From: Phyllobacterium sp. T1293
GTDB lineage: Bacteria; Pseudomonadota; Alphaproteobacteria; Rhizobiales; Rhizobiaceae
Assembly: GCF_020731415.2 (NCBI RefSeq)
Contig: NZ_CP088273.1
Span: 439,001-503,000 of the forward strand
Direction of reading: 5' to 3'
Length of the DNA stretch: 64,000 bases
A program made the translations under genes and the position numbers. Numbering within the stretch: the first letter of the stretch is position 1; every line of letters starts with the position of its first letter. Positions 16,371 to 27,981 of the stretch are shown one piece after another. Below the pieces are notes generated by a model. That model worked only from the letters and a program-made list of their open reading frames with translations. It was not told the origin of the DNA and did not search any database.

Positions 16371-16808
16371 ATGCTGCGCACCTTCGACATCATATTGATC
16401 GGGCTGATGATCGCAGCTGCGGGCATAACGTATAAAATCAAGCATGACGCTGAAAAGCAGATGACGGAAGTCCACAAGATCGAACGTATGATCTCCGATG
16501 AGAAAGATACGATTGATCTTCTGAAAGCCGACTGGAGCCTGCTCACCCAGCCAAGCCGGTTGCAGAAGCTTGTCGCCTCGTTTCAGGGCCAGCTGAATCT
16601 GCAGCCGGTTGAAGCGCAGCAGATCGCCAACCTCAATGAAATCCCCAGAGCCAAGCCAGCGGCTGAAAAGATTGATGACGTTGCCAACCTCATCACCGAG
16701 GCCGATGCGGGGCATGCAATCAAGAAGACCGATGCGATCAAGACAGGCAGCGTGAGCAAGCCTGCGGCTGGTGTCCCTGGTGCAAAGCCAAAGGGAGCTG
16801 CGCATTAA
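16371..16808 (+). CDS. ftsL: Cell division protein FtsL
   Basis: 145 aa. A very short cytoplasmic N-terminus, one transmembrane helix (about residues 5-22, FDIILIGLMIAAAGITYKI), then a coiled-coil with charged heptads (about 24-70) and a Pro/Ala/Lys tail. FtsL bridges FtsB/FtsQ and the FtsWI synthase in the divisome. Sequence conservation is low; the call rests on size, topology and its place between rsmH and ftsI. The tail after the coiled coil is longer than in E. coli FtsL (121 aa). Confidence 0.9.
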   Translation: MLRTFDIILIGLMIAAAGITYKIKHDAEKQMTEVHKIERMISDEKDTIDLLKADWSLLTQPSRLQKLVASFQGQLNLQPVEAQQIANLNEIPRAKPAAEKIDDVANLITEADAGHAIKKTDAIKTGSVSKPAAGVPGAKPKGAAH

Positions 16809-16809
16809 C

Positions 16810-18534
16810 ATGGCGATCTGGATCAAACGTAAAACAGCGCAGTTGGAAAACGGAACAGTTCCGGCATTCGAACTGGATGCGAAGAAGAAAAAATCAGGCA
16901 ATCGCGCGCGCAACCGTGTGATGATGGCCATGATATGCTTTGTCGGCATTTATGGCGTCATTGGCGGGCGGCTGATTTTCTACGGCATGCAGGAAGACAC
17001 GACGGGTTATAACGGCCCGACCGGCACTGTGCTTGCCTCGCGTCCGGATATTCTCGATCGCAATGGCGAAGTGCTGGCAACCGATATCAAGACCGCATCG
17101 CTCTATGCCGAGCCGCGCAAAATCATCGACCCCGATGAAGCCTATGAATTGCTCTCAACGGTTCTGCCTGATCTCAACTTCGAACAAACCTATGCCCGCC
17201 TGAAAAGCGGTGCGGGCTTTGCCTGGCTCAAGCGCGGTCTGACGCCGCAGCAGAAAAGCCAGATCATGGCACTCGGCATTCCCGGCATCGGCTTCCGCAC
17301 GGAAAAGTCGCGCTTCTATCCGGGTGGCCCGACCGCCTCGCACATCCTTGGTCTCGTCAATATCGACAATCAGGGCATTGCCGGCATGGAGAAATATATT
17401 GACGGGCAGGGACTGACCGATCTGCGCGATGTCGGACTTGCCGATGGCCGTTCGCTGGAGCCGGTGCGCCTGTCGATTGATCTGCGTGTCCAGCACGTGG
17501 TGCGCGATGTCGTTGTGACCGCGATGCAGAAGTACCGTGCTATTGCAGCGGGCGCTGTTGTTCTCAACGTCAACACCGGCGAAGTCATGGCCATGGCCTC
17601 GGCGCCGGATTTTGATCCGAACAACCCGTTCAACGCGCTCGACAAGGACCATCTGAACCGCATGTCGGCTGGCCTTTACGAAATGGGCTCGACGATCAAG
17701 AGTTTTACGACAGCCATGTCGCTCGATCATGGTGCAACGCTCAACACCACCTATGATGCGACGCGTCCGATCACTATTGGCCGTCAGACGATCCACGATT
17801 TCCACGGCAAGGCGCGCGTACTGACCCTGCCTGAAGTCTTTGTATTCTCATCGAATATTGGTTCGGCGCGTGAAGCCGATGCTGTTGGCATTGAAAATCA
17901 CCGGGCATTCCTGACCCGCCTCGGCCTGCTTGATCCGATGAAGACGGAACTGCCTGAAGTTGCCAAGCCATACTCGCCAAAAGTGTGGAAGAAGGTGAAT
18001 TCGATCACGATTTCCTTCGGTCACGGCATGGCGACAACGCCGCTGCAAACGGCTGTGGGTGCTGCGGCGCTGGTCAATGGCGGCAAGCTGATTGAGCCGA
18101 CATTCCTGCCCCGCACACTTGCACAGGCGCAGTCGATGGCCGAACAGGTCATCAAGCCGAAAACCAGCGATGATATGCGCTATCTCTACAAGCTGAATGG
18201 CGACACCGGCTCGGGCCGTAACGCCAACGTCAAAGGTTATCGCGTCGGCGGCAAGACGGGTACAGCCGACAAGGTTGTCAATGGCCGGTACGCCAAGGAC
18301 CTCCGGTTCAATGCCTTCGTGGCAGCGTTCCCGATTGAAAAACCTGAATATGTTGTGCTGACGATTATCGATGAACCAAAGCCTGCCGAGGGGCAGAGCA
18401 GCGGTATCGCGGCCTACAATGCCGCGCCCATGGTGGCCGAAATTATCCGCAGATCAGCGTCATTTCTGGGGGTAAAGCCCGATTTCGGCCAACAAGTAAC
18501 GCCATTGCAGGTTTCCTACGACAGTGATGAGTAA
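16810..18534 (+). CDS. ftsI: Septal peptidoglycan transpeptidase FtsI (PBP3)
   Basis: 574 aa from ATG 16810, directly after the ftsL stop; an upstream in-frame start inside ftsL is unlikely. One transmembrane helix (about 38-58) follows a basic cytoplasmic segment. Class B PBP motifs: [16 protein letters not shown] in the pedestal domain, active-site Ser294 in STIK, SSN (FSSNIGSAR) and KTG ([10 protein letters not shown]). It cross-links septal peptidoglycan with FtsW. The C-terminus overlaps murE by up to 11 bases. Confidence 0.95.
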   Translation: MAIWIKRKTAQLENGTVPAFELDAKKKKSGNRARNRVMMAMICFVGIYGVIGGRLIFYGMQEDTTGYNGPTGTVLASRPDILDRNGEVLATDIKTASLYAEPRKIIDPDEAYELLSTVLPDLNFEQTYARLKSGAGFAWLKRGLTPQQKSQIMALGIPGIGFRTEKSRFYPGGPTASHILGLVNIDNQGIAGMEKYIDGQGLTDLRDVGLADGRSLEPVRLSIDLRVQHVVRDVVVTAMQKYRAIAAGAVVLNVNTGEVMAMASAPDFDPNNPFNALDKDHLNRMSAGLYEMGSTIKSFTTAMSLDHGATLNTTYDATRPITIGRQTIHDFHGKARVLTLPEVFVFSSNIGSAREADAVGIENHRAFLTRLGLLDPMKTELPEVAKPYSPKVWKKVNSITISFGHGMATTPLQTAVGAAALVNGGKLIEPTFLPRTLAQAQSMAEQVIKPKTSDDMRYLYKLNGDTGSGRNANVKGYRVGGKTGTADKVVNGRYAKDLRFNAFVAAFPIEKPEYVVLTIIDEPKPAEGQSSGIAAYNAAPMVAEIIRRSASFLGVKPDFGQQVTPLQVSYDSDE

Positions 18535-20017
18535 AGCAGATTCGGTCATGAAACTGAAAGATTTGAACGGCATACCTGCCCTGGCGATCTCCGAATTCGG
18601 GGATACGGAGATTACTGGCCTGACTTCGGATTCCCGGCAGGTTAGGCCCGGCTTCCTTTTCGCGGCGCTCAAGGGATCGAAAGCTGACGGCAGTGTTTAT
18701 GCCGCCGACGCAGCAAAGCGCGGCGCGGCGATCATCGTGGCTGCAAGCGGTTCCAAGCAGAGCAATGTTTCTGCACCGATTATCTATGTGGACGATCCGC
18801 GCCGGGCGCTCGCTCTGGCTGCCGCCAGCTTTTACCGGGTTCAGCCCGATGTAATGGTTGCCATAACGGGCACCAGCGGTAAGACCTCGGTTGCTTCCTT
18901 CACGCGCCAGATTTGGGCCAATGCCGGTTTCGCTTCGGCCAGTATCGGCACAACCGGCGTGGTTTCGCCGACGCGCAATGATTATGGCTCGCTGACGACG
19001 CCCGATCCGGTTGAATTGCACAAGCTTTTGAGCGAACTGGCTGAAGAGGGTGTGACCCACGCTGCCATGGAAGCCTCATCCCATGGTCTTGATCAGCGCC
19101 GCCTTGACGGTGTGAAGCTGACAGCGGGCGCTTTCACCAATCTTGGCCGCGACCATATGGATTACCACCCGACGGTCGAGGAATATCACGCTGCCAAGCT
19201 GCGGCTGTTCACCGACCTTCTGCCCAAGGGCGCGCCAGCTGTTATTTTTGCTGACGATCCGTTTTCCAAGCCGACCATTGCTGCAGCCACTGAAGCCGGT
19301 TGCAAGGTTCTGACTGTTGGCCGCAAGGGCGAGTTCATCACGCTGAAGCGCGTTGAACATGAGCGCTTTCGCCAGCATGTCGAAGTACAGATTGCCGGTG
19401 AGATTTTCGAGATCACCTTGCCGCTTGCGGGGGATTTTCAGGTAGCCAATGGTCTGGTTGCTGCGGGTCTTGCCATTGCAACGGGCGTTCCTGCCGCCGC
19501 TGCCATGCGCGGTCTTGAACGGTTGAAGGGTGCGCCCGGACGGCTTGATCTTGTCGGCGCAACGGAAGAGGGCGCGCCTGCCTATGTTGATTATGCCCAT
19601 AAGCCCGATGCCATGGAAAACGTGCTGACTTCGGTTCGTCCCTTCACGACGGGCCGGGTTATCGTGGTGTTCGGTTGCGGCGGTGATCGCGACAAGGGCA
19701 AGCGCCCGATGATGGGCGAAATCGCCACCCGTCTTGCCGATGTTGTCATCGTGACCGATGACAATCCCCGTTCGGAAGTAGCAGCAACAATCCGCTCTGA
19801 AATTCTGGCGGCTGCACCGGGGGCGCAGGAGATTGGTGATCGCCGCGAAGCCATTCGCGCGGCTGTCGCCATGATGAAGTCAGGCGATACGTTGATCGTT
19901 GCGGGCAAAGGCCATGAAGAAGGCCAGACTGTTGGCGATGTCGTCCTGCCATTCTCCGATCACACGGAAGTCGCACAGGCCCTCAAGGATCGTCTTGCCG
20001 GGGAGCATAACGCATGA
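18527..20017 (+). CDS. murE: UDP-MurNAc-L-Ala-D-Glu:meso-diaminopimelate ligase MurE
   Basis: 496 aa from ATG 18527 (overlapping ftsI; GTG 18524 and ATG 18548 are alternatives). Mur ligase domains: N-terminal UDP-binding part ([20 protein letters not shown]), ATP loop [12 protein letters not shown], central [11 protein letters not shown], and C-terminal [18 protein letters not shown]. The motif DNPR in VTDDNPRSE marks specificity for meso-diaminopimelate, so the organism has DAP-type peptidoglycan. It adds the third residue of the stem peptide in the cytoplasm. It overlaps murF by 4 bases (ATGA). Confidence 0.95.
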   Translation: MSKADSVMKLKDLNGIPALAISEFGDTEITGLTSDSRQVRPGFLFAALKGSKADGSVYAADAAKRGAAIIVAASGSKQSNVSAPIIYVDDPRRALALAAASFYRVQPDVMVAITGTSGKTSVASFTRQIWANAGFASASIGTTGVVSPTRNDYGSLTTPDPVELHKLLSELAEEGVTHAAMEASSHGLDQRRLDGVKLTAGAFTNLGRDHMDYHPTVEEYHAAKLRLFTDLLPKGAPAVIFADDPFSKPTIAAATEAGCKVLTVGRKGEFITLKRVEHERFRQHVEVQIAGEIFEITLPLAGDFQVANGLVAAGLAIATGVPAAAAMRGLERLKGAPGRLDLVGATEEGAPAYVDYAHKPDAMENVLTSVRPFTTGRVIVVFGCGGDRDKGKRPMMGEIATRLADVVIVTDDNPRSEVAATIRSEILAAAPGAQEIGDRREAIRAAVAMMKSGDTLIVAGKGHEEGQTVGDVVLPFSDHTEVAQALKDRLAGEHNA

Positions 20018-21447
20018 GTTTCCTCTGGACCTCGGAAGCGATGATCGAGGCCATGAACGGCAGGCCTGTCGGTACGCTGCCGGAAGGCATTACCGGGATT
20101 TCCATCGATACGCGGACCCTGCGTAAGGGTGAGGCGTTCTTTGCCATCAAGGGCGATGCGCTTGATGGGCATGATTATGCAACCGCTGCGGTTGCTGCTG
20201 GCGCTGCTCTGCTGGTGGTTGCGGAAGTGAAGCTCCCGGCGCTGGGCAAGCTGAAAACCCCGATGATCGTGGTTGACGATGTGCTGGCGGCCATGACACG
20301 GCTTGGGCTGGCAGCGCGCGAGCGCTCGCACGCCCAGATTATTGCGGTGACAGGTTCCGTCGGTAAGACAACCACCAAAGAAGCACTGCGGCATGTGCTT
20401 GCCAATGCGGGCAATGTGCATGCATCCGTTGCCTCGTTCAACAATCATTGGGGTGTGCCGTTGACCCTTGCGCGCATGCCTGAGGATACGGATTACGGCG
20501 TCTTTGAAATCGGCATGAACCATGCGGACGAGATCAGGCCGCTGGTGAAAATGGTGCGCCCGCACGTGGCGATCATCACGCTGATTGCTCCGGCGCATCT
20601 TGGCCATTTCAAGAACCTGCAGGAAATTGCCACGGCAAAAGCCGAGATTTTTGAAGGACTTGTGCCCGGCGGCTATGCCCTGCTCAATCGCGATGACAAG
20701 CACTACAAGTTTCTGGAAAAGTTGGCGGTGGATGCGGGCGTCGAGCATATCAAGACCTTTGGCGAGAATGCCCGTGCCGACTATCGCTTGCGCGCGCTCA
20801 AACTGCATGGCGAGTGCTCCTGCATGACGGCGCGGCTTGCCGGTTCCGAGGTTGTGGTCAAGGTCGGCGCTCCGGGCAGGCACATCGTGCAGAATGTTCT
20901 GGCGGTGCTGGGTGCTGCGCATCTGACCGGTGCTGACATGACCAAGGTCACGCTGGCGCTGGCATCGCTGAAACCTGACAGCGGCCGCGGTGCCCGCCAC
21001 ACGCTGGAGATCGGCCGGGGTACATTCACGCTGATCGATGAGAGCTACAATGCCAATCCGGCATCAATGCGCGCGGCCATCGAGCTTCTTGCGGCTGCCG
21101 TACCGACGGGCAGGGGCCGCCGCATCGCCGTTCTTGGCGATATGCTGGAGCTTGGCAAACAGGCACCAAAACTCCATGCGGAACTGGCGCCGGTGATTGC
21201 GGCCAATCATATCAACATGGTTTTCCTCGGTGGACCCGAAATGGCGGCGTTAAAAGCGGCCTTGCCGGTTGAAATCCATGCCGAATACAGGCAGAGCGTC
21301 GACGAATTGCAGTCAAATCTGCTGAGCACGATCAGGGCCGGTGATGTGATCATGATCAAATCATCGAAGGGAACCGGGTTCGCCAGGATCGTGAAGGCAA
21401 TTCTACAGAAGTACAACACCGTGGAGCCCGTCGGTCCTGCCGAATGA
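20014..21447 (+). CDS. murF: UDP-MurNAc-tripeptide:D-Ala-D-Ala ligase MurF
   Basis: 477 aa. ATP loop [17 protein letters not shown], central [17 protein letters not shown] and [11 protein letters not shown], and the C-terminal domain starting near residue 330 ([27 protein letters not shown]). These are diagnostic of MurF. It joins D-Ala-D-Ala to the UDP-MurNAc-tripeptide, finishing the cytoplasmic precursor. It starts 4 bases inside murE and is followed by mraY after 25 bases. Length is normal. Confidence 0.95.
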   Translation: MSFLWTSEAMIEAMNGRPVGTLPEGITGISIDTRTLRKGEAFFAIKGDALDGHDYATAAVAAGAALLVVAEVKLPALGKLKTPMIVVDDVLAAMTRLGLAARERSHAQIIAVTGSVGKTTTKEALRHVLANAGNVHASVASFNNHWGVPLTLARMPEDTDYGVFEIGMNHADEIRPLVKMVRPHVAIITLIAPAHLGHFKNLQEIATAKAEIFEGLVPGGYALLNRDDKHYKFLEKLAVDAGVEHIKTFGENARADYRLRALKLHGECSCMTARLAGSEVVVKVGAPGRHIVQNVLAVLGAAHLTGADMTKVTLALASLKPDSGRGARHTLEIGRGTFTLIDESYNANPASMRAAIELLAAAVPTGRGRRIAVLGDMLELGKQAPKLHAELAPVIAANHINMVFLGGPEMAALKAALPVEIHAEYRQSVDELQSNLLSTIRAGDVIMIKSSKGTGFARIVKAILQKYNTVEPVGPAE

Positions 21448-21472
21448 GCCTACGGGGATGGGGACATAGTAC

Positions 21473-22555
21473 ATGCTTTATTATCTGGCCGGTCTGGCGG
21501 AACATATCCAATTTCTGAACGTGTTTCGCTACATCACGTTCAGGACCGGCGGCGCGCTGATCACTTCGGCGCTCATTGTGTTCCTGTTTGGCCCGCGCAT
21601 CATCGACTCGCTGCGTGTGCGTCAGGGACGGGGACAGCCGATCCGTGCTGATGGTCCGCAGACTCACTTCAAGAAAGCCGGTACGCCGACCATGGGCGGC
21701 CTGATGATCATGACGGGCATTCTGCTTTCGTCGCTGCTCTGGGCCAATTGGTCGAATGTCTATGTCTGGGTCGTCCTGCTGGTGGCGGTGTCCTTCGGCG
21801 CCATTGGCTTTTATGATGATTATCTCAAGGTCAGCAAACAATCGTTCAAAGGTTTTTCTGCCCGCGCGCGTCTCGGCATTGAGTTTCTGATTGCCGCGCT
21901 TGCTGGTCTTGCGATCATGTGGGCAGGGCAGGAGCCCTTCTCCTCCTCGCTGACATTCCCCTTTGCCAAGCAGCTGATCCTCAATCTCGGCATTTTCTTC
22001 GTTCCCTTTGCCGCCTTTGTCATGGTCGGTGCAGGTAATGCGGTCAATTTCACCGATGGTCTCGATGGTCTTGCAACAGTTCCGGTGATGATTGCAGCGG
22101 CATCCTTCGGTGTTATCGCGTACCTTGCCGGTAATGCGATCTTTGCCGATTACCTGCAAATCCACTTCACGCCCGGTACGGGTGAGCTTGCCGTTGTGCT
22201 GGGTGCGGTTATCGGTGCCGGTCTTGGCTTTCTCTGGTTCAATGCGCCGCCCGCCGCCATTTTCATGGGCGATACGGGATCGCTGGCGCTGGGTGGTCTG
22301 ATTGGTGCCGTTGCCGTTGCAACAAAACACGAGATCGTTCTCGCCATCATCGGCGGCGTCTTTGTCATGGAAGCCATGTCGGTGATCATTCAGGTCACAT
22401 CGTTCAAGCTGACAGGCAAGCGCGTGTTCCTGATGGCGCCAATCCATCACCATTTCGAAAAGAAGGGCTGGACCGAGAGCCAGGTGGTTATCCGTTTCTG
22501 GATCATTGCCGTCATTCTCGCGCTGATCGGCCTTTCCACTCTCAAGCTTAGATAA
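21473..22555 (+). CDS. mraY: Phospho-MurNAc-pentapeptide translocase MraY (lipid I synthase)
   Basis: 360 aa integral membrane protein with about 10 hydrophobic helices. Family motifs: [18 protein letters not shown] (Asp pair), [22 protein letters not shown] and [13 protein letters not shown] (the conserved HHH). It transfers phospho-MurNAc-pentapeptide from UDP to undecaprenyl phosphate, making lipid I. It sits between murF and murD as in nearly all dcw clusters. Residues needed for Mg binding and catalysis are intact. Confidence 0.96.
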   Translation: MLYYLAGLAEHIQFLNVFRYITFRTGGALITSALIVFLFGPRIIDSLRVRQGRGQPIRADGPQTHFKKAGTPTMGGLMIMTGILLSSLLWANWSNVYVWVVLLVAVSFGAIGFYDDYLKVSKQSFKGFSARARLGIEFLIAALAGLAIMWAGQEPFSSSLTFPFAKQLILNLGIFFVPFAAFVMVGAGNAVNFTDGLDGLATVPVMIAAASFGVIAYLAGNAIFADYLQIHFTPGTGELAVVLGAVIGAGLGFLWFNAPPAAIFMGDTGSLALGGLIGAVAVATKHEIVLAIIGGVFVMEAMSVIIQVTSFKLTGKRVFLMAPIHHHFEKKGWTESQVVIRFWIIAVILALIGLSTLKLR

Positions 22556-22565
22556 GGCCAGTTGC

Positions 22566-23975
22566 ATGATCGCCGCCCACTCCATGAAGGATAAAACCGT
22601 CGCGCTCTTCGGGCTCGGCGGTTCGGGTATTGCGACGGCAAAGGCGATTGCTGCCGGTGGTGCGAAAGTCATCGCCTGGGACGATAATCCGGATAGCGTT
22701 GCGCGGGCACAAGGTGCCGGTATCGAAACCGCCGACCTGCGGCATGTTGACTGGAAGCAGTTCTCGTCCTTCGTGTTGTCCCCCGGTGTGCCGCTCACCC
22801 ATCCGCGTCCGCACTGGACGGTGGATCTGGCGCGTGCCGCTGGTGTGGAAATCATAGGGGATGTCGAGCTTTTTGTGCGTGAGCGCAATCTTACCGCGAA
22901 GAACAGCCCGTTTATTGCGATCACCGGCACCAATGGCAAATCAACAACAACTGCGCTGATTGCCCATATCATCAAGGCATCGGGCCGCGACATGCAGCTT
23001 GGCGGCAATATCGGCACTGCCGTGATGACGCTGGAACCACCTGTTGATGGTCGCCATTACGTGGTCGAATGCTCATCCTACCAGATCGATCTTGCACCTT
23101 CGATCAATCCGACTGCCGGTATCCTCCTGAACCTGACACCCGATCATCTCGACCGTCACGGCACCATGCAGCACTATGCCGAGATCAAGGAACGTCTGGT
23201 TGCTGGAAGTAATACCGCCATTGTCGGTGTTGATGACAGTTTCTGCGCGGCGATTGCTGACCGGCTGGAACGCGCTGGCAAGAGCGTGATCCGCATCTCC
23301 AAGCGCCTGCCCATTCAGAGCGGTTATTTCGCCGAAGGTTCCACGCTTTATCTGGCCGAGAATGGCACGCGGACAGTAGTCGCCTCGTTGCAGGGCATCG
23401 GCTCGCTGCGCGGCGAGCACAATGCCCAGAACGCGCTGGCGGCCTTTGCTGCCTGCCGCTCGGTTGGTCTGTCTGTTGATGAGATCAATGCGGGCCTCAA
23501 AACCTTCCCCGGCCTTGCGCACCGCATGGAGCAGGTGGCGCGGCAGGGCAAGACGTTGTTCGTCAATGATTCCAAGGCGACCAATGCGGAAGCCGCAGCC
23601 CCAGCACTGTCATCCTTCCCGCGCATTTACTGGATTGCCGGTGGCCTGCCTAAGGAAGGCGGTATTTCTTCGCTGTCAGGGTTTTTCCCGCGCATCGCGA
23701 AAGCCTATCTGATTGGCGAAGCTGCGCCGCAATTTGCCGCGACGCTGGGCGAGGCGGCACCTTACGAGATTTCAGGCACAATCAACGCTGCGGTGGAACA
23801 CGCCGCGCGGGATGCAGCCGGTGACGGGGCGCAGGAGGCGGTGGTTCTGCTGTCGCCTGCCTGTGCCAGTTTTGACCAGTTTCAGAATTTCGAGAAACGC
23901 GGCGATGCATTCCGCTCCGCCGTGCTGGCGCTTGCGGGCGCATCACCGATTGAAGGGGCAAAGAGCCCTTTCTGA
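22566..23975 (+). CDS. murD: UDP-MurNAc-L-alanine:D-glutamate ligase MurD
   Basis: 469 aa. An N-terminal Rossmann-like part ([17 protein letters not shown]), ATP loop [38 protein letters not shown] and the C-terminal [17 protein letters not shown] identify MurD. It adds D-Glu to UDP-MurNAc-L-Ala. The last residues (KSPF) and the TGA stop are encoded by the left terminal inverted repeat of the element that fills the murD-ftsW gap, so the C-terminus may differ from relatives. An alternative start is ATG 22587. Confidence 0.95.
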   Translation: MIAAHSMKDKTVALFGLGGSGIATAKAIAAGGAKVIAWDDNPDSVARAQGAGIETADLRHVDWKQFSSFVLSPGVPLTHPRPHWTVDLARAAGVEIIGDVELFVRERNLTAKNSPFIAITGTNGKSTTTALIAHIIKASGRDMQLGGNIGTAVMTLEPPVDGRHYVVECSSYQIDLAPSINPTAGILLNLTPDHLDRHGTMQHYAEIKERLVAGSNTAIVGVDDSFCAAIADRLERAGKSVIRISKRLPIQSGYFAEGSTLYLAENGTRTVVASLQGIGSLRGEHNAQNALAAFAACRSVGLSVDEINAGLKTFPGLAHRMEQVARQGKTLFVNDSKATNAEAAAPALSSFPRIYWIAGGLPKEGGISSLSGFFPRIAKAYLIGEAAPQFAATLGEAAPYEISGTINAAVEHAARDAAGDGAQEAVVLLSPACASFDQFQNFEKRGDAFRSAVLALAGASPIEGAKSPF

Positions 23976-24232
23976 CCATATTGACCTATTCTGACGGAGG
24001 CATGTTGTGACAAGACCAAGCAAAAACAGGAAGTCCCGCACTCTTCGTGCGGACGAGTGGTTTTGCGCTGGTATTGGTGCAACAGGCGCCGTCCCTTCGG
24101 GTTTCCGGTTGGCGGACACCCGCATTGTCAGGCGCCTTCGTCCGATGAATCACATCGGCCTCGCCACCTTCCGCGCGGATTGTCTCGCCACCCGGGAAAC
24201 AGAATACGGCCAATATGGCCAGAAAGGGCTCT
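23962..24232. mobile_element. MITE-like element with terminal inverted repeats between murD and ftsW
   Basis: The sequence at 23962-23993 (begins AGAGCCCTTTCTGACCATAT) is matched by the reverse complement of 24200-24232 (AGAGCCCTTTCTGGCCATAT...): 30 identical positions of 32, with one single-base gap. The two ends enclose about 206 bp. No transposase is encoded, so it resembles a small non-autonomous element. The left end carries the murD stop; the right end carries the AGAAAGGG that serves as ftsW ribosome-binding site. No target duplication was identified. It could instead be an old folded intergenic RNA. Confidence 0.6.
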
Positions 24233-24234
24233 AG
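24007..24234 (+). CDS. Possible small ORF inside the murD-ftsW element
   Basis: 75 codons from GTG 24007, preceded by GGAGG at 23996-24000 at usable spacing. The product is basic with Arg-rich ends and no recognisable domain, and its end is encoded by the right inverted repeat, overlapping an alternative ftsW start. It may be translated, perhaps only to keep ribosomes running between murD and ftsW, or it may be noise. It would not be called a real protein without homologues. Confidence 0.25.
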   Translation: MTRPSKNRKSRTLRADEWFCAGIGATGAVPSGFRLADTRIVRRLRPMNHIGLATFRADCLATRETEYGQYGQKGL

Positions 24235-24235
24235 A

Positions 24236-25393
24236 ATGGTAAGCCGCATTGACCGTGGACCCGTCGCTGACTGGTGGTGGACGATAGACCGTTTCCTGCT
24301 GGCCGCCTGTCTGACCCTGATGGGATTGGGCATCCTCCTTTCATTCGCCGCAAGCCCTGCCGTTGCCGAGCGCATCGGTCTTGAGAGCTTCTACTTCGTC
24401 AAGCACCAGTCGATGTTCATGGTGCCTGCGGTGGTCGTCATGTTTGCGGTATCGTTCATGGCGCCGCGCACCATCAGGCGCTTTGCCATCATCCTGCTTG
24501 GTATTTCGATGGTCGCGATGGTTGGGGCGCTCTTCTTCGGTATCGAGGTCAAGGGTGCGCGGCGCTGGGTGTCACTGGCCGGTATCTCCATCCAGCCGTC
24601 GGAATTCATGAAGCCCGCTTTTGTGATCGTCTGCGCCTGGCTCTTTTCCGAGAATGAGCGGCGCAAGGATATTCCCGGCAATTTCTTTGCCATGGTGCTG
24701 TTTGGTGTGGTCGCGGCTTTGCTCGTGGCCCAGCCGGACCTTGGCCAAACCATTCTGACAGCCATTACATGGGGCGCAATGTTCTTCATGGCCGGTGTAC
24801 CGTGGTTGTGGATCGTCAGCCTTGGTGGTCTTGGGGTTGCGGGTTTCTTCGGCGCCTATACGGTGTTCCCGCACGTCGCGGGCCGTATTGACCGCTTCAT
24901 GACGGGCGAAGGCGATACGTTTCAGGTGGATGCCGGACGCGAAGCAATTATCCGTGGCGGCTGGCTGGGTCAGGGACCGGGCGAAGGCACCATCAAGCGC
25001 ATCATCCCCGATAGCCATACGGACTTCATCTTCTCGGTGACTGCCGAGGAATATGGTATTGCGCTCTGCCTGCTGATCGTTCTGATCTTCGCTTTCATCG
25101 TGGTTCGCGGCCTGTCGATTGCGTTGAAAGAGCGGGATGATTTCACCCGCCTTGCGGTATCCGGCCTTGTGATCCTGTTCGGCTTCCAGTCGATCATCAA
25201 TATGTCGGTTAATCTGCATCTGATGCCTGCAAAGGGTATGACCCTGCCGTTCATTTCCTATGGTGGTTCTTCGCTGATTTCGGTGGCAATCTCGACAGGG
25301 TTGCTCTTGGCCCTGACGCGAAGAAGACCGGAAGGAAGACGCTCGGCAACACTGGCGAACGCAAAAACGCCGTCGCTGGCCAACGCAGTCTGA
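24236..25393 (+). CDS. ftsW: Septal peptidoglycan glycosyltransferase FtsW
   Basis: 385 aa from ATG 24236, with AAAGGG at a good distance; a start at 24215 within the inverted repeat is less likely. SEDS-family membrane protein with about 10 helices. Motifs: [36 protein letters not shown], and the C-terminal [18 protein letters not shown]. With FtsI it polymerises lipid II into septal glycan. The region upstream is the inverted-repeat element, so its translation signals come from that element. It is followed by murG after 7 bases. Confidence 0.95.
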   Translation: MVSRIDRGPVADWWWTIDRFLLAACLTLMGLGILLSFAASPAVAERIGLESFYFVKHQSMFMVPAVVVMFAVSFMAPRTIRRFAIILLGISMVAMVGALFFGIEVKGARRWVSLAGISIQPSEFMKPAFVIVCAWLFSENERRKDIPGNFFAMVLFGVVAALLVAQPDLGQTILTAITWGAMFFMAGVPWLWIVSLGGLGVAGFFGAYTVFPHVAGRIDRFMTGEGDTFQVDAGREAIIRGGWLGQGPGEGTIKRIIPDSHTDFIFSVTAEEYGIALCLLIVLIFAFIVVRGLSIALKERDDFTRLAVSGLVILFGFQSIINMSVNLHLMPAKGMTLPFISYGGSSLISVAISTGLLLALTRRRPEGRRSATLANAKTPSLANAV

Positions 25394-25400
25394 GTTGCCG

Positions 25401-26528
25401 ATGTCCAAAGGAATTATTGTTTTATGTGCCGGGGGCACAGGTGGCCATCTGTTTCCGGCGGAAGCGCTGGCGCATGAACTGATCGGGCGTGGATGGGATA
25501 TCCATCTGGTGACGGATGATCGTGCGGAACGTTTTGCGGGGTCTTTTCCGGCCAAGGAAATCCATGTGGTGCGCTCGGCAACCATTGGCGGGCGCAATCC
25601 GATTTCGCTGGCCCGCACCTTCTGGACGCTATGGCAAGGCAATCTTGATTCGCGCAAACTGTTCAGGCGGCTGAAACCCAGGCTCGTGGCGGGCTTTGGC
25701 GGTTATCCCACTTTGCCGCCGCTCTATGCGGCAACGGCCCTGAAAATCCCGACACTCATTCATGAGCAGAACGCTGTGATGGGCCGCGCGAACAAGGCGC
25801 TGGCTGCCCGCGTCAGTGCCATTGCTGGCGGGTTCCTGCCACAGGGCGAAGGCCCCTATGCGGGCAAGATCGTGGTGACAGGTAATCCGGTGCGCCCGGC
25901 CGTTCTGGCGGAAGTCGGCAAGGCCTACAAGGCATCGCAGGCGCATCAGCCGTTTCATTTTCTGGTGTTCGGCGGCAGTCAGGGCGCTTCGTATTTTTCC
26001 GAGGCCATTCCCGCAGCGATAAAGCTTTTATCGCCTGACGATCGTGCCCGTCTTGTGCTCACGCAGCAGGCGCGGGCCGAGGATGAAGCACAGGTGCGTT
26101 CCGCCTATCTGGCCATGGGCGTGAAGGCGGATGTCGCACCGTTCTTCAAGGACATGCCCCGGCGTATGGCAGATGCACATTTCGTCATGTCGCGCTCCGG
26201 CGCTTCGACAGTCTCGGAAATCGCTGCCATTGGCCGTCCGGCCATTCTCGTGCCTTTCCCCCATGCGCTTGACCATGATCAGGCGGCCAACGCCGCTGCT
26301 CTGCAGGCTGCAGGCGGCGCCGATGTGATCAAGCAATCGGAGCTTTCGCCTGAAAGGATCGCCACGATCCTGACCAGTGCCATGCATGAACCGACCCGAT
26401 TGGCATTTATTGCGGATAAAGCCCGCTCGACCGGCAAGCCTGACGCTGCAAGGTTGCTTGCTGATGTCACAGAGGCTATTGCAACAGGCCAATCCATGAC
26501 TGCAATTAAAAAAGGAGTGCGTCCATGA
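25401..26528 (+). CDS. murG: UDP-GlcNAc:lipid I GlcNAc transferase MurG
   Basis: 375 aa from ATG 25401; an in-frame TTG at 25395 is six bases upstream. GT28 glycosyltransferase: N-terminal [19 protein letters not shown] (lipid I binding G-loop), [40 protein letters not shown], and [38 protein letters not shown] for UDP-GlcNAc. It makes lipid II on the inner face of the membrane. The stop overlaps the murC ATG by 4 bases. Confidence 0.95.
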   Translation: MSKGIIVLCAGGTGGHLFPAEALAHELIGRGWDIHLVTDDRAERFAGSFPAKEIHVVRSATIGGRNPISLARTFWTLWQGNLDSRKLFRRLKPRLVAGFGGYPTLPPLYAATALKIPTLIHEQNAVMGRANKALAARVSAIAGGFLPQGEGPYAGKIVVTGNPVRPAVLAEVGKAYKASQAHQPFHFLVFGGSQGASYFSEAIPAAIKLLSPDDRARLVLTQQARAEDEAQVRSAYLAMGVKADVAPFFKDMPRRMADAHFVMSRSGASTVSEIAAIGRPAILVPFPHALDHDQAANAAALQAAGGADVIKQSELSPERIATILTSAMHEPTRLAFIADKARSTGKPDAARLLADVTEAIATGQSMTAIKKGVRP

Positions 26529-27925
26529 AGATGCCGCTCAACATCGGCCTTGTTCATTTTATCGGTATCGGCGGTATCGGCATGAGCGGCATAGCCGAAG
26601 TCCTGCACAATCTCGGCTATAAGGTTCAGGGTTCCGATCAGGCAGACAGCGCCAATGTGCAGCGTCTGCGCGAGAAGGGTATCGAGGTTTTTGTCGGGCA
26701 CAATGCGGATAATCTTGGCGATGCTGAAGTTGTCGTGGTGTCGACAGCCATCAAGAAAACCAATCCGGAAATTGTTGCGGCGCGCGAAAAGCTGCTGCCG
26801 ATTGTCCGCCGTGCCGAAATGCTGGCGGAGCTTATGCGCTTCCGTCAGGCCGTCGCCATTGGCGGTACCCATGGCAAGACCACAACCACATCCATGGTGG
26901 CGACCCTGCTCGATGCAGGCAATCTCGACCCGACAGTCATCAATGGCGGTATCATCAACGCCTATGGCACCAATGCGCGCATGGGCGCCGGCGAATGGAT
27001 GGTGGTGGAAGCCGATGAGAGCGATGGCACATTTTTGAAGCTGCCTGCCGATGTCGCAGTTGTCACCAATATCGATCCTGAGCATCTCGACCATTACGGC
27101 ACGTTTGACCGGGTGCGCGAAGCCTTCCGGCAGTTTGTCGAGAACGTGCCGTTCTATGGCTTTGGCGTGATGTGTCTTGACCATCCGGAAGTGCAATCGC
27201 TGGTCTCACGCATCGAGGACCGCCGTGTCATCACCTATGGTGAAAACCCGCAGGCCGATGTGCGCTTCGTCAATCTCGTTGTCGATGGCCCATCGTCGCT
27301 GTTCGATGTGCAGATATCAAAGCGTAAAACCGGCGAGACCACTGAGATCACGGGTCTGCGCCTGCCAATGCCCGGCAAGCACAATGTGTCCAACGCGACG
27401 GCGGCGATTGCCGTTGCGCATGAACTCGGCATTTCGGCTGATGATATCAAAAAGGGCCTGTCATCCTTTGGCGGCGTGAAGCGGCGCTTTACCCATACGG
27501 GTTCGTGGAAGGGTGTCGAGGTGTTCGATGATTACGGACACCATCCGGTTGAGATCAAGGCCGTGCTGAAAGCTGCACGCGATTCCGCCAAGGGCAGGGT
27601 CATCGCTGTCGTACAGCCGCATCGCTTCACCCGCCTTGCCAGCCTGTTCGATGAATTCGCAGCATGTTTCAACGATGCCGATACGGTTGTCGTTGCTCCT
27701 GTCTATACGGCAGGTGAGGACCCCATTGAAGGCGTGACATCAGAGGCGCTGGTTTCCCGCATCAAGACGGCAGCGCATCGGGATGCACGCTATGTCACTG
27801 GTCCGCAGGAAATCGCGCCATTGATTGCGACAATCGCCAAGCCTGACGATTTCGTCGTGTTTCTCGGGGCTGGCAATATCACCCAGTGGGCTTATGCCTT
27901 GCCAAAGGAACTTGCTGCGCTTTAG
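26525..27925 (+). CDS. murC: UDP-N-acetylmuramate:L-alanine ligase MurC
   Basis: 466 aa. N-terminal [21 protein letters not shown] (UDP-binding), ATP loop [45 protein letters not shown] and C-terminal [18 protein letters not shown], all characteristic of MurC. It attaches the first L-Ala to UDP-MurNAc. The ATG overlaps murG by 4 bases; murB follows after 56 bases. Confidence 0.96.
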   Translation: MKMPLNIGLVHFIGIGGIGMSGIAEVLHNLGYKVQGSDQADSANVQRLREKGIEVFVGHNADNLGDAEVVVVSTAIKKTNPEIVAAREKLLPIVRRAEMLAELMRFRQAVAIGGTHGKTTTTSMVATLLDAGNLDPTVINGGIINAYGTNARMGAGEWMVVEADESDGTFLKLPADVAVVTNIDPEHLDHYGTFDRVREAFRQFVENVPFYGFGVMCLDHPEVQSLVSRIEDRRVITYGENPQADVRFVNLVVDGPSSLFDVQISKRKTGETTEITGLRLPMPGKHNVSNATAAIAVAHELGISADDIKKGLSSFGGVKRRFTHTGSWKGVEVFDDYGHHPVEIKAVLKAARDSAKGRVIAVVQPHRFTRLASLFDEFAACFNDADTVVVAPVYTAGEDPIEGVTSEALVSRIKTAAHRDARYVTGPQEIAPLIATIAKPDDFVVFLGAGNITQWAYALPKELAAL

Positions 27926-27981
27926 AGTTTGCGGTTGCGTGAGGACGGGGTGCCTCACGCCATAACTGCTGGAAGGATATC

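Noticed and set aside
21356..23017. A 553-codon minus-strand frame opposite mraY and murD
   Set aside because: It runs across two well-supported genes on the other strand and shows no domain features.
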